NCBI GenBank assembly: GCA_947504035.1
Contig: CANNGA010000013.1
Location: forward strand, 1 to 64,000
Source: an uncultured Flavobacteriaceae bacterium
GTDB lineage: Bacteria; Bacteroidota; Bacteroidia; Flavobacteriales; Flavobacteriaceae
Direction of reading: 5' to 3'
Length of the DNA stretch: 64,000 bases
The notes below the pieces were generated by a model. The model did not search any database. It was given only the letters and a program-made list of their open reading frames with translations, and had not been told where the DNA came from. This document shows, piece after piece, positions 8,366-16,150 of the stretch (position 1 is the first letter of the stretch; every line of letters begins with the position of its first letter). The position numbers and the translations under genes are program-made.

Positions 8366-8520
8366 ATAGCTAAGCATATGTTGTGGATAGGCTAACGCTA
8401 TAAGCGGTGCTGTAGATCTGCTCAAGTCAGAAAACAATTTTAAAACCGCATTTATACGCTCAAAATAGTATGAGATTTTTATAGTATTAGGCATGTTTTG
8501 AGTTGGGGTAGTGGTTTCTA
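8366..8520. repeat. Dispersed repeat, partial copy E
   Basis: It starts with ATAGCTAAGCATATG directly after the acyltransferase gene, then has TATAAGCGGTGCTGTAGATCTGC and TTTAAAACCGCATTTATACGC. After an internal deletion it ends in GGCATGTTTTGAGTTGGGGTAGTGG. The central part with the terminator hairpin is missing. The sulfur gene island begins immediately after it. Confidence 0.7.
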
Positions 8521-8524
8521 CCTG

Positions 8525-8938
8525 TTAATGTGGCAATTTATCTTTCAATAGCCCATACAATAAAGTTCCAACCATAGAGCCTGCTATTACAATTAAAATA
8601 GGCAGGTAACCAACTCCTATTAGAGTAAACATTGGTCCAGGGCAGGCGCCTACTAAAGCCCAACCTAACCCAAAAATAATTCCGCCAAACATATAACGGC
8701 TAAAACTTTTAGCTTTGGGATTAAAGTTTATTTTTTCTCCGTAGAAAGACTTGATATTGAATTTTTTAATGCTTTGCGTTATAATGATACCAATAACTAG
8801 CGCAGAACCTATAATTCCATACATATGAAAGGATTCAAATTTAAACATTTCATAAATGCGAAACCAAGAGGCTGCTTCCGATTTAAACATGGTGATTCCA
8901 AAAAGGATCCCGATAAATAAATATATAAGTGATCTCAT
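8525..8938 (-). CDS. DUF6691 / YeeE-type transporter, second half
   Basis: The 137-residue protein has four to five membrane helices and the signature GACPGP near residue 98. It is the short partner of split YeeE/YedE transporters, which carry thiosulfate or related sulfur compounds across the inner membrane; the conserved Cys is thought to contact the substrate. It lies three bases downstream of the other half (8942-9499) on the same strand and must be co-transcribed with it. The Crp/Fnr-like site at 9546-9559 precedes the pair. The substrate is inferred from family and neighbours. Confidence 0.85.
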   Translation of the reverse strand: MRSLIYLFIGILFGITMFKSEAASWFRIYEMFKFESFHMYGIIGSALVIGIIITQSIKKFNIKSFYGEKINFNPKAKSFSRYMFGGIIFGLGWALVGACPGPMFTLIGVGYLPILIVIAGSMVGTLLYGLLKDKLPH

Positions 8939-8941
8939 CTT

Positions 8942-9499
8942 TTAAAATATTAAAGGGAAAATAAAGTGAATCATTACCAAACCTCCAATAAAAAAGCCTA
9001 TAATAGCAATTAAAGAGGGTAATTGTAAGTCGCTTAATCCTGATATTGCATGCCCAGAGGTACAGCCTCCTGCATAACGCGTTCCAAAACCAACCAAAAC
9101 ACCACCTATGGCTAAAATTAAAATTGTTTTTAAGTTTAGCAAGGAATTCGTTTCAAATAGTTCTGTTGGCAAATAGGATGCGCCCGCGCTGTTAAAACCA
9201 AGTTCATTCAAATCATTGACGACAGCAGGAGTGATAGCTACAGCCATATCTGTTGTTAGAAAATGAGAGCCAATATATCCTCCTATTACTGCTCCAAGAA
9301 CAACTATTAAATTCCACTTTTGTGATTTCCAGTCGAATTTGAAAAAGTCAACTTTTTTATCGGCTCCACAAATAGTACATATAGTGCGCAAATTTGCAGA
9401 CATTCCAAAATTCTTACCTACCATTAGGAGTAAGAACATTATAAAAGCTATCATTGGGCCTGATACATACCAAGGCCACGGGGTATAAATCCAATTCAT
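8942..9499 (-). CDS. YeeE/YedE-family thiosulfate-type transporter, first half
   Basis: The 185-residue protein is a multi-helix membrane protein with the family motif [14 protein letters not shown] near residue 145, whose Cys aligns with the sulfur-binding Cys of YeeE transporters. A second pair, CTICGAD near residues 41-47, lies in a cytosolic-looking loop and may be a thiol or metal site. It forms a two-gene unit with 8525-8938. A predicted start of transcription about 11 bases upstream fits the -7-like element at 9516-9523 and the palindrome at 9546-9559. The role in importing sulfur compounds for the MBL-rhodanese enzyme is an inference. Confidence 0.85.
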   Translation of the reverse strand: MNWIYTPWPWYVSGPMIAFIMFLLLMVGKNFGMSANLRTICTICGADKKVDFFKFDWKSQKWNLIVVLGAVIGGYIGSHFLTTDMAVAITPAVVNDLNELGFNSAGASYLPTELFETNSLLNLKTILILAIGGVLVGFGTRYAGGCTSGHAISGLSDLQLPSLIAIIGFFIGGLVMIHFIFPLIF

Positions 9500-9515
9500 C
9501 TTATCTGTTTTTTGA

Positions 9516-9559
9516 CAAAGAACTGTGAAAAATCAGATGTAGTCAGTAACTAATGTTAC
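9516..9559 (-). promoter_or_regulatory. Crp/Fnr-type operator plus promoter of the YeeE pair
   Basis: The palindrome GTAAC-TAAT-GTTAC lies at 9546-9559. On the minus strand, GTTCTTTG (9516-9523) resembles the -7 consensus TAnnTTTG. The centre of the palindrome is 36.5 bases from the downstream edge of the -7 element, the same as at the three other sites of this kind, and would be near -41 relative to the transcript start. Confidence 0.65.
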
Positions 9560-9679
9560 ATTGGTTCAAGTTAGTTGTAAAATAAAAATAGAGCTGTACT
9601 TCATTTGAAATTTTTAGAATATGCCAAGTATGTTCTGAGTTTGTGTCGTTACTTTAGTACAGGGTACTTTTATCTGGTT

Positions 9680-9889
9680 TTAATTATTTTTTATTTTACA
9701 CGTATGTAATCCTACGATAGAATACAAAGGACAAAAGCTTATAAGACTTGTTAAGAGAAAAATTCCCGCAACAGCAAACAATACGTATGCTAGTGTGCCT
9801 TCAATACTACCTTGCCAATATAATATTGTTATAACTACTGCAACTATAATTCTAATTATACGGTCTGTTCTGCCCATATTCTTTTTCAT
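9680..9889 (-). CDS. DUF2892 (YgaP-type) small membrane protein
   Basis: The 69-residue protein has the DUF2892 pattern: an N-terminal MGRTDRIIRIIVA segment, two membrane helices, and a SFCPLYSIVGLHTC end with two Cys. In YgaP-like proteins this segment forms the membrane part attached to a rhodanese domain, and stand-alone copies accompany sulfur-handling genes. It is the second gene of a short unit after the 26-residue peptide (9906-9986). Regulation by the operator at 10037-10050 is likely. The molecular role is unknown. Confidence 0.85.
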   Translation of the reverse strand: MKKNMGRTDRIIRIIVAVVITILYWQGSIEGTLAYVLFAVAGIFLLTSLISFCPLYSIVGLHTCKIKNN

Positions 9890-9905
9890 AATTTTATTAT
9901 TTAGA

Positions 9906-9986
9906 TTATTTTATTAAGAGGTAAAGTCCAGTAAAGAATCCTGCACAAATTATACAGACCAATAGGAGCTTTAAACCTTTTTTCAT
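9906..9986 (-). CDS. 26-residue membrane peptide
   Basis: An ATG at 9986 follows AAAAGGAAAA, a good ribosome site for this group, and opens 26 codons ending in TAA. The product begins MKKGLKLLLVC, has one hydrophobic span with two Cys (residues 11 and 14), and ends in a Lys. It lies about 15 bases after the predicted start of transcription set by the -7 element TATTTTTG at 10007-10014, and 16 bases before the DUF2892 gene. Coupling, ribosome site and promoter spacing support it as a real gene. Its function is unknown; a small membrane subunit of the sulfur system is one possibility. Confidence 0.55.
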   Translation of the reverse strand: MKKGLKLLLVCIICAGFFTGLYLLIK

Positions 9987-10006
9987 TTTTCCTTTTTAAG
10001 TTAATT

Positions 10007-10050
10007 CAAAAATAGGATATTATAGACCTAATTCTTGTGACCGATGTTAC
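10007..10050 (-). promoter_or_regulatory. Crp/Fnr-type operator plus promoter of the small-peptide/DUF2892 unit
   Basis: GTGAC-CGAT-GTTAC (10037-10050) lies within TGTGACCGATGTTACA. TATTTTTG on the minus strand (10007-10014) is an exact TAnnTTTG match. The centre-to-element distance is again 36.5 bases. The operator also sits 18 bases before the start of the plus-strand methyltransferase gene and could affect it too. Confidence 0.7.
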
Positions 10051-10067
10051 AAGTCAAAATAAATAAA

Positions 10068-10658
10068 ATGAACCTTAAAGAAACACAAGCCGTTCTAGGG
10101 CAAGTAGATATTTATGTTATAGACCAAATCTTAAAAAATAGATATGCACCAGAAAATTCGATTTTAGATGCGGGATGTGCAGAGGGAAGAAATCTAAAAT
10201 GGTTTTACGCCAATAACTATTCTGTATACGGTGTAGATACAGATAAAGAACGCTTAGAAAGTGCTAAATTAAATTATCCAAATGCGGCATCAAATTTTCA
10301 AGTGGCTAACTTAAATGATTTGCCTTATGGTGAAAATGAGTTTCATCATATTCTTTGTTCTGCGGTATTACATTTTGCCGAGAGTGAAGAACACTTTTTT
10401 AAGATGTTTTCAGAACTAATACGAGTATTAAAACCCAATGGGACTCTCTTAATACGAATGGCTTCAAATATTGGTTTAGATGGAAATACCCCTTATTTGA
10501 AAGAAAACAAGACGAACAGAATGGGCACCTTTTATTTAACAAGACGCCATATTAAAAAGATAGCTCAAGATAATAAGGTTGAATTTATAGAACCTATAAA
10601 AACGACTAATGTTGAAGATAAAAGAGCAATGACAACTTTAGTATTGACCAAGCTGTAA
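10068..10658 (+). CDS. Class I SAM-dependent methyltransferase
   Basis: The protein has motif I ILDAGCAEGRNLKWF, an acidic motif II region (VYGVDTDKERLESA), and a post-motif NEFHHILCSAVLHF, all normal for class I methyltransferases that use S-adenosylmethionine. I place the start at ATG 10068 (196 residues). An in-frame ATG at 10044 exists but lies inside the operator palindrome, and the added residues do not look conserved. The acceptor is unknown. Position among sulfide genes, and resemblance to small TehB- or thiol-methyltransferase-like enzymes, make a thiol substrate possible. Confidence 0.8.
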   Translation: MNLKETQAVLGQVDIYVIDQILKNRYAPENSILDAGCAEGRNLKWFYANNYSVYGVDTDKERLESAKLNYPNAASNFQVANLNDLPYGENEFHHILCSAVLHFAESEEHFFKMFSELIRVLKPNGTLLIRMASNIGLDGNTPYLKENKTNRMGTFYLTRRHIKKIAQDNKVEFIEPIKTTNVEDKRAMTTLVLTKL

Positions 10659-10688
10659 CCTATGTTATAGCTTTCAATAACATAGAGG
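10659..10688. terminator. Hairpin after the methyltransferase gene
   Basis: CTATGTTAT and ATAACATAG form a perfect nine-base stem around an eight-base loop, directly after the stop codon. It has no long T-run. It lies between two convergent genes, so it may serve either strand. The remaining spacer to 10911 shows nothing further. Confidence 0.5.
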
Positions 10689-10911
10689 TTTAACATCGTT
10701 GTTCTCACTCAAAACAAAACATTAAGAATGTATGACCTTGCTTTTTAGTGAATTATTTTTTTCTGATGTATAATTTTAATGAAGGCGATAACTATTAATA
10801 ATAAATATAAGAAATTGTTAGTTAATGTGTTAGGTGTTATTGCGACAGTAATAAATTTTTGATAGGCTTAATAGATTCAAACACTTAGGGTTTTAAAGAG
10901 CGCAAAAATGA

Positions 10912-11547
10912 CTAAAGTAGTGTAATGCTTCCTTGGGCTAACTTTACTACGCCTTCAGTTTCTAACTTTTTTAGTAATCTTGAAATGACCTCTCGAGAAG
11001 ACCCTAAATCATCTGCGATGTGTTGGTGAGTCGTTGCTAATGTATCAGTTCTTTTTAGTTGGGCTTCTTTCTTTATATATTCAAGTAATCGGGTGTCTTT
11101 ATTTGAAAAGGTTAAAATTTCGATAACCTTGAGCAGTTCTTCAAACTTTAAGTTGAACAAGTCATAGATGAACTCATTCCACTTGGGGTGTTTTTTTGCA
11201 ATACGCATAGCTTTGTCTGCAGGAATTAGCACTACTTCTGCCGTTTCTTCTACAATTGCCTTTACTTGACTTGTAGTATTATGAAGTAGTGTTGTCATTG
11301 ACATTACACAACTCTCACCAGGTTTTATATAATAAAGTAATACCTCATTACCATTTTCTGGTTCTTCTTTAAAGACTTTGGCTAAACCTGAAACCATTAG
11401 CGGAATAGCTTTTACATAGTCACCTTGTTTTAAAATAACAGTGCCAACTTCAAAGGTGTTTACGCGACTTATCGCAATTAATTCGTCTTTGAGTTCTGGT
11501 ATTTTTGCTAATTTTGGAAAATAGTTGTCTAATGCTGCTGCTATCAA
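10912..11547 (-). CDS. Crp/Fnr-family regulator 1
   Basis: The 211-residue protein has an N-terminal cyclic-nucleotide-binding-like beta barrel (about 20-120) and a C-terminal winged helix (about 145-205) with the recognition segment HQHIADDLGSSREVISRLLK. It lacks the Fnr N-terminal Cys cluster but has a single Cys in GESCVMSMTT near residue 95, where regulator 2 has several. It is the last gene of the unit MBL-rhodanese / 62-residue protein / regulator, and its start overlaps the preceding stop (ATGA). It probably binds the GTAAC-N4-GTTAC palindromes of this island and controls its own unit through the site at 13367. Confidence 0.9.
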   Translation of the reverse strand: MIAAALDNYFPKLAKIPELKDELIAISRVNTFEVGTVILKQGDYVKAIPLMVSGLAKVFKEEPENGNEVLLYYIKPGESCVMSMTTLLHNTTSQVKAIVEETAEVVLIPADKAMRIAKKHPKWNEFIYDLFNLKFEELLKVIEILTFSNKDTRLLEYIKKEAQLKRTDTLATTHQHIADDLGSSREVISRLLKKLETEGVVKLAQGSITLL

Positions 11548-11732
11548 ATGAGTTGATTTTTTATAGTTAGGATTATAACTAATTTTCTTTCTACTTTAGA
11601 ACTAATAAAATGGGTGAAACGTCTATAGTATGGAATAATGTGAAGGCCTTTTAATAATGCGGCAATAGAACAAAAGCAGTCTGAACCATAGTTGAGACAA
11701 ACATCGTTTTTTTGATTTAATCTTCTCATCAT
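11544..11732 (-). CDS. 62-residue Cys-containing protein
   Basis: Family not recognised. Its ATG lies ten bases after the stop of the MBL-rhodanese gene, with an AAGGA ribosome site overlapping that stop. Its own stop overlaps the start of the Crp/Fnr regulator. The product starts MMRRLNQKNDVC and has a second short segment SDCFCS, three Cys in all, then a basic hydrophobic tail without a clear membrane helix. Tight packing on both sides argues that it is translated. It may handle sulfane sulfur or assist the regulator, but nothing in the sequence proves this. Confidence 0.5.
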   Translation of the reverse strand: MMRRLNQKNDVCLNYGSDCFCSIAALLKGLHIIPYYRRFTHFISSKVERKLVIILTIKNQLI

Positions 11733-11741
11733 ATTTTATCC

Positions 11742-13151
11742 TTAGAGTGTTGAAGGGCAAACAAATTCTGAAATAGAAATACCTGCCTCTTGTATAGCTT
11801 TAAAACCACCTTTTACATCTATTAAGTTGTGAATGCCACGACTCTTTAAAATAGAGGCCGCAATCATACTTCTATAACCTCCAGCACAATGTATATAGAA
11901 AGGTTTGTTTTTAGGAAATTCAGAAAGATGATTATTTAAGGCATCTAATGGTGTACTATTAGCATCTAATACGTGCTCAGAAAGATACTCACGCTCTTTA
12001 CGAACGTCAAATACAGACTGTTGTTTTTCTTTAAGAACTTTTTTGAATCGTTCTGCCGTAATTGAACTCACCACATCATATTCTTTTGAAGCTTTTTTCC
12101 AAGCTTCAAATCCGCCTTTCAAGTAGCCTAAAGTGTTATCGAAACCAACTCTAGAAAGTCTAGTTACAGCTTCTTCTTCACGTCCCGCATCTGTAACTAA
12201 AAGAAGTGGTTGTTTCACATCTGCAATTAACGCACCAACCCAAGGCGCAAAAGCACCATCTAAACCTATAAATATAGACCTTGGGATATGTCCGTTAGCA
12301 AAATCGTCTTGATGTCTAACATCTAAAACAACTGCTCCAGTTGCGTTTGCAGCAGCTTCGAACGCATTTGGTAAAAACTCTTTTGTTCCTCTGCTAAGTA
12401 CCACCTCAATATCATCGTACCCTTCCTTATTCAATTTAACATTAGCAGGGAAGTATTGAGGAGGAGGCAATAAACCATCTATCACTTCAGCAATAAATTC
12501 TTCTTTAGTCATAGTTGCACGCAGCGCATAATTCATTTGCTTTTGGTTCCCTAAGGTATCCACAGTTTCTTTCATTATATTCTTTCCGCAGGCCGAACCT
12601 GCACCATGCCCTGGATATACTGTTACGTCATCAGCAAGAGGGATTATCTTTTCACGCAAGCTATCATATAAGAACCCCGCTAAGTCTTTATCGGTTAAAA
12701 CACCCATTTTTTGAGCTAAATCTGGCCGCCCCACATCTCCTAAAAAAAGAGTGTCCCCACTAAAAATAGCGTGGTCCCTACCATTTTCATCTCTTAATAA
12801 ATACGTAGTGCTTTCCATGGTGTGGCCGGGGGTATGTAATGCTACAATGGTTACATTGCCTAATTTAAACTCCTGTCGATCTGTTGCAATTATAGCATCG
12901 AATGTAGGACTGGCGTTAGGTCCAAAAATAATAGGAGCCCCCGTTTGCTTTGCGAGTGTTACATGCCCACTTACAAAATCGGCATGGAAGTGTGTTTCAA
13001 AAATATATTTAATTTTTGCATTGTCGAGTTTAGCCCTATTCAAATAGGGGGTTACCTCTCTTAGCGGATCGATAATCGCTGCCTCACCATTACTTTCGAT
13101 GTAATAAGCACCTTGTGCTAGGCACCCCGTATAAATTTGTTCAATAGTCAT
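11742..13151 (-). CDS. MBL-fold persulfide-dioxygenase-like enzyme fused to two rhodanese domains
   Basis: Residues 1 to about 230 form a metallo-beta-lactamase domain with THFHADFVSGH (His54, His56, Asp58, His63), HTPGHT and FSGDTLFLGDVGRPD. These are the iron-site motifs of ETHE1-like persulfide dioxygenases, which oxidise glutathione or other persulfides to sulfite. Two rhodanese domains follow. The first (about 270-355) has LLVTDAGREEEA where the active Cys should be, so it is probably inactive. The second (about 380-465) has the catalytic loop HCAGGYRSM (Cys near 422). The 469-residue length is usual for this fusion. It likely oxidises sulfide-derived persulfide in the cytosol and leads the operon with 11544 and 10912. 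Confidence 0.92.
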   Translation of the reverse strand: MTIEQIYTGCLAQGAYYIESNGEAAIIDPLREVTPYLNRAKLDNAKIKYIFETHFHADFVSGHVTLAKQTGAPIIFGPNASPTFDAIIATDRQEFKLGNVTIVALHTPGHTMESTTYLLRDENGRDHAIFSGDTLFLGDVGRPDLAQKMGVLTDKDLAGFLYDSLREKIIPLADDVTVYPGHGAGSACGKNIMKETVDTLGNQKQMNYALRATMTKEEFIAEVIDGLLPPPQYFPANVKLNKEGYDDIEVVLSRGTKEFLPNAFEAAANATGAVVLDVRHQDDFANGHIPRSIFIGLDGAFAPWVGALIADVKQPLLLVTDAGREEEAVTRLSRVGFDNTLGYLKGGFEAWKKASKEYDVVSSITAERFKKVLKEKQQSVFDVRKEREYLSEHVLDANSTPLDALNNHLSEFPKNKPFYIHCAGGYRSMIAASILKSRGIHNLIDVKGGFKAIQEAGISISEFVCPSTL

Positions 13152-13336
13152 CGTATTTGTTTTTTAATTAATGAACTCATCTTGACGTTCTGTTTTTAAC
13201 CGAAAATGAGTTGAAATTTAACCCGATGAGGCACTTTTTGAAGCTCATAGTAGCGCTACGGACAAAAAAAGTAACGAAATAGGGGTGAATTTCAGCCATT
13301 TTTTAGGAAATAGAAAAAGTCAAAATAAGTTCAATG
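13152..13336. other. Long leader of the MBL-rhodanese operon
   Basis: If transcription starts near 13331, the leader is about 180 bases. On the minus strand it holds a 40-codon frame (13177-13299, ATG to TGA) without a ribosome site. A GTAGCGCTAC palindrome lies at 13248-13257. The frame could be a leader peptide or chance; I do not call it as a gene. Confidence 0.3.
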
Positions 13337-13380
13337 TGAAATTATAAAGATATAGTAATATTTACAGTAACTTATGTTAC
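13337..13380 (-). promoter_or_regulatory. Crp/Fnr-type operator upstream of the MBL-rhodanese operon
   Basis: GTAAC-TTAT-GTTAC lies at 13367-13380. At the same 36.5-base distance as in the other sites, the minus strand reads TAATTTCA (13337-13344), a partial match to TAnnTTTG. This is the weakest -7 element of the four but the operator half is perfect. Confidence 0.6.
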
Positions 13381-13442
13381 ATATAGTCTGGATGTAATAA
13401 AAAGGATCGATATTACATGTTTAAAATAATTAATTGACCTCT

Positions 13443-15185
13443 TTAGTTTTTTAACGAGTTGAAGTTTTTGTTTTGTAATGTGATTATCTCTTGTTCTTTT
13501 GTTTTATTCGTTGGTTTAAGGCTATAGTCGTAAGCTTCTTTTGTCGTCACAAAAAGGTGCTCTTTTTTAATACTGTTTGTTAGATCACTATTGAATAAAA
13601 TATCCCGCACGGGACCTATTGCTCCAGAAAAAAGGAATTGAATTCCTTTATTTTCTAAATCTGCCAATACTTGTTTGAGCATATATACAGCACTACTATC
13701 AATATAGTTAATAGATTCCGCATTGAGGATTATCGTTTTTAAGGCGGCCCCTTTTCGTAAGATATTTTTGTAGAGTTCTTTTTTGAAAAAATCTTTATTT
13801 GCAAAAAATAATTGTGCATCAAAACGGATAATTAAGATGCTGTCATTAACTTCGGTATGCGTAGAAAATCGTTCTGTGTTTTTGAAATAATGAGTGTCTT
13901 TTATTCTGCCTAATATTGCTATATGGGGTAGTGCCGTTCTGTAAACTAATATTAACAAAGACATTAAAACGCCCAATAGAATCCCTTCTTTAATTCCTAC
14001 AAAAAGGGTTATTAAAAAAGTAGCTACGAGTAAAAAAAACTCATCTTTTCTGTTTCTAAATAATTGAAGCGGGTAGTTAAAATCAATCAATCCCAAAACA
14101 GCAACCATAATAATGGCGCCAAGGACAGCATTAGGTAAATAGTAAAATAATGGTGTTAAAAATAATAATACAACCCCAACTATAACAGCACTAATAAGAG
14201 ATGAAACCCCCGTTTTAGCACCTGCTTGGTCGTTTACAGCTGTTCTTGAAAAACCACCTGTAGTTGGGTAGGATTGAAATAAAGCACCTACCATATTAGA
14301 CATTCCCAATGCGATGAGTTCTTGATTAGCATCAACTTCATAATCATTGTGTTTTTCTTCTACAGCTTTAGCTATAGAAATAGCTTCCATAAAGGCAATA
14401 AGTGCTAGGGTTAATGCCATGGGAATTAGTTCCGCTATTTTGGAATAGTCTATTGATGGAATTGCAAAATCAGGCAGACCTTCAGGAACTGCTCCAACTA
14501 TCTTTACTCCAAAAGTGTTTAATTTAGTAAGCTGGATTAATAAAATACCCAAAACAATGGCGATCAAAGCTGCCGGAATTTGTTTGTTTATTTTTTTTAT
14601 TCCTTTAATTACTACTATTGTAGTAATACCTATTGCAATGGTATACCAATTTACTTGATTGATAGATTGGAGAATATTTTGCAAAAAAATGTGAATTTGA
14701 TGACTGTTTTTAATAGCAACACCCAATACATGTTTAAGTTGACTTAAACCAATACTAATTGCTGCTGCGGAAGTAAATCCGCTTATTACAGGTTTAGATA
14801 AAAAATTGACTAGGAATCCCATTCTAAATAAACCCAGAAAAAATTGAAAACTTCCCATTAATAATGCTAAAAAAATAGCCATAGCACTATATTCTTCAAT
14901 ACTAGATAAGGAAAGTGCCCCCAATCCAGAAGCTACAAGTAAAGAATCCATTGCAACGGGGCCTACGGCTAATTGCCTCGAAGTTCCCATAATAGCATAT
15001 ACCACTTGAGGTATTAATGCAGCGTATAACCCAAAAACGGGAGGTAATCCCGCTATCATAGCATATGCCATCCCTTGAGGTATAAGCATAATGCCTACAG
15101 TAATGCCTGCCGAAAGGTCTCCAGAGATATAAGTTTTTTTGTAATCTTCAAACCAAGAAAATATTGGAAAGTACTTTTTTAACAT
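13443..15185 (-). CDS. SulP-family anion transporter with STAS domain
   Basis: The 580-residue protein has the SulP core (about residues 15-400) with GITVGIMLIPQGMAYA near the N-terminus and SYPTTGGFSRTAVNDQAG in the middle, ten or more membrane helices, then a cytosolic STAS domain (about 430-545) with YIDSSAVYML at the switch site. SulP proteins move sulfate, bicarbonate or other oxyanions, often with sodium or protons. Beside sulfide-oxidation genes, export or import of sulfate or sulfite is the natural guess. It follows Crp/Fnr regulator 2 on the same strand after 66 bases and may share its transcript. Confidence 0.92.
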   Translation of the reverse strand: MLKKYFPIFSWFEDYKKTYISGDLSAGITVGIMLIPQGMAYAMIAGLPPVFGLYAALIPQVVYAIMGTSRQLAVGPVAMDSLLVASGLGALSLSSIEEYSAMAIFLALLMGSFQFFLGLFRMGFLVNFLSKPVISGFTSAAAISIGLSQLKHVLGVAIKNSHQIHIFLQNILQSINQVNWYTIAIGITTIVVIKGIKKINKQIPAALIAIVLGILLIQLTKLNTFGVKIVGAVPEGLPDFAIPSIDYSKIAELIPMALTLALIAFMEAISIAKAVEEKHNDYEVDANQELIALGMSNMVGALFQSYPTTGGFSRTAVNDQAGAKTGVSSLISAVIVGVVLLFLTPLFYYLPNAVLGAIIMVAVLGLIDFNYPLQLFRNRKDEFFLLVATFLITLFVGIKEGILLGVLMSLLILVYRTALPHIAILGRIKDTHYFKNTERFSTHTEVNDSILIIRFDAQLFFANKDFFKKELYKNILRKGAALKTIILNAESINYIDSSAVYMLKQVLADLENKGIQFLFSGAIGPVRDILFNSDLTNSIKKEHLFVTTKEAYDYSLKPTNKTKEQEIITLQNKNFNSLKN

Positions 15186-15251
15186 AGATGGACTAGTTGC
15201 TATAAAGAGACTTGTATGCTTCTATTTAAATAAACGTTACATACCCTAACA

Positions 15252-15884
15252 TTATAAATTTAGGATTTCAATGTAATTTCTATGAAGTTTAATGCGCCCC
15301 ATATTTTCTAGTTTTTTAAGCAATCTAGAAATGACCACCCTAGAACTATGTAACTCGTATGCTATTTCTTGATGTGTATTCCGAATGGTTTTATCCTTGT
15401 TAATACGAACTTTTTCTTTTAAATAATTAAGAAGCCGTTCATCCATATTATCAAAGGCTATGCTATCCATAGTATGAAGCATTTCATTTAACCTGTTGTG
15501 GTAACTTTCGAAAACAAAATTTCTCCAAGACTTGTATTTAGATGTCCATAATTCCATTTTTTGTATTGGAACCATAATGAGTTTGGTATCTGTTTCGGCT
15601 ATAGCTCTAATTTCACTTTTGGTTTGGCCCATACAACAGGACATTGTCATAGAACAGGTGTCTCCTTTTTCTAAGTAATATAAGAGCAACTCGTCTCCAT
15701 TTTTATCTTCTCGAAGTATCTTGATAGCACCAGAAACGAGTAGAGGCATGCCTTTAATATAAGCGCCTATTTCTATCATTTTGTCCCCAGCAGAGACCTC
15801 TTTGTAAGTGCCAACTTGTATAATGTCGTTAATTAGTGCATCTTCAAAAAGATGCCCATAACTATTCTTTAGTTCTTGAACCAT
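15252..15884 (-). CDS. Crp/Fnr-family regulator 2 with a Cys cluster
   Basis: The 210-residue protein has the same layout as regulator 1: a sensor barrel, a dimer helix, and a winged helix with HQEIAYELHSSRVVISRLLK. The sensor contains GDTCSMTMSCCMGQTKSEIR near residues 93-112, that is three Cys within eight residues, absent from classical Crp. Such a cluster could react with persulfide or bind a metal, which suits a regulator embedded in a sulfide module; this is inference. Its recognition helix is close to that of regulator 1, so both may read the same palindrome. Confidence 0.9.
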   Translation of the reverse strand: MVQELKNSYGHLFEDALINDIIQVGTYKEVSAGDKMIEIGAYIKGMPLLVSGAIKILREDKNGDELLLYYLEKGDTCSMTMSCCMGQTKSEIRAIAETDTKLIMVPIQKMELWTSKYKSWRNFVFESYHNRLNEMLHTMDSIAFDNMDERLLNYLKEKVRINKDKTIRNTHQEIAYELHSSRVVISRLLKKLENMGRIKLHRNYIEILNL

Positions 15885-15954
15885 CCTGTAGGTGTAATTT
15901 GTATGTGTTAATAGCCTCCTTTTTATATGGTATAAACATAATTGTCCAGATTAT

Positions 15955-16131
15955 TTAAGATAATGTGTAGATTATTGGTAATACTAAAACAAGAATAATC
16001 ACGAATACTACTATACCATTTGAGGTATGGAGTGATAGTTTCTCCAAAATATAATTTAAAATAACTACAGCTACAAACAAAGTCTCTACTATACTATAAG
16101 AAAAAGGGGGGTATTTTGTTTTTTTAAACAT
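15955..16131 (-). CDS. 58-residue membrane protein
   Basis: Family not recognised. The ATG at 16131 is preferred over two TTG codons just upstream. It opens a 58-residue protein with two predicted membrane helices (about 15-30 and 38-56). It lies about 14 bases after the transcript start predicted from the -7-like TATTTTTA at 16151-16158, under the operator at 16181-16194. Regulator 2 follows 70 bases later on the same strand, so this may be the first gene of a unit with regulator 2 and SulP. No strong ribosome site is visible. Confidence 0.5.
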   Translation of the reverse strand: MFKKTKYPPFSYSIVETLFVAVVILNYILEKLSLHTSNGIVVFVIILVLVLPIIYTLS

Positions 16132-16150
16132 CAACAATAGTAATTTACAG

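Noticed and set aside
10044-10067. Earlier ATG of the methyltransferase gene
   Set aside because: It lies within the operator palindrome, and the first eight residues look unrelated to the methyltransferase fold.
10655-10668. Fifth GTAAC-N4-GTTAT palindrome resembling the Crp/Fnr operator
   Set aside because: It overlaps a stop codon, lies between convergent genes, and is better explained by the CTATGTTAT/ATAACATAG terminator hairpin.
12515-13047. Plus-strand frames opposite the MBL-rhodanese gene
   Set aside because: They mirror the codon pattern of the firm minus-strand gene and have no protein features.
13177-13299. 40-codon minus-strand frame in the leader of the MBL-rhodanese gene
   Set aside because: No ribosome site and no recognisable feature; kept only as a possible leader peptide.
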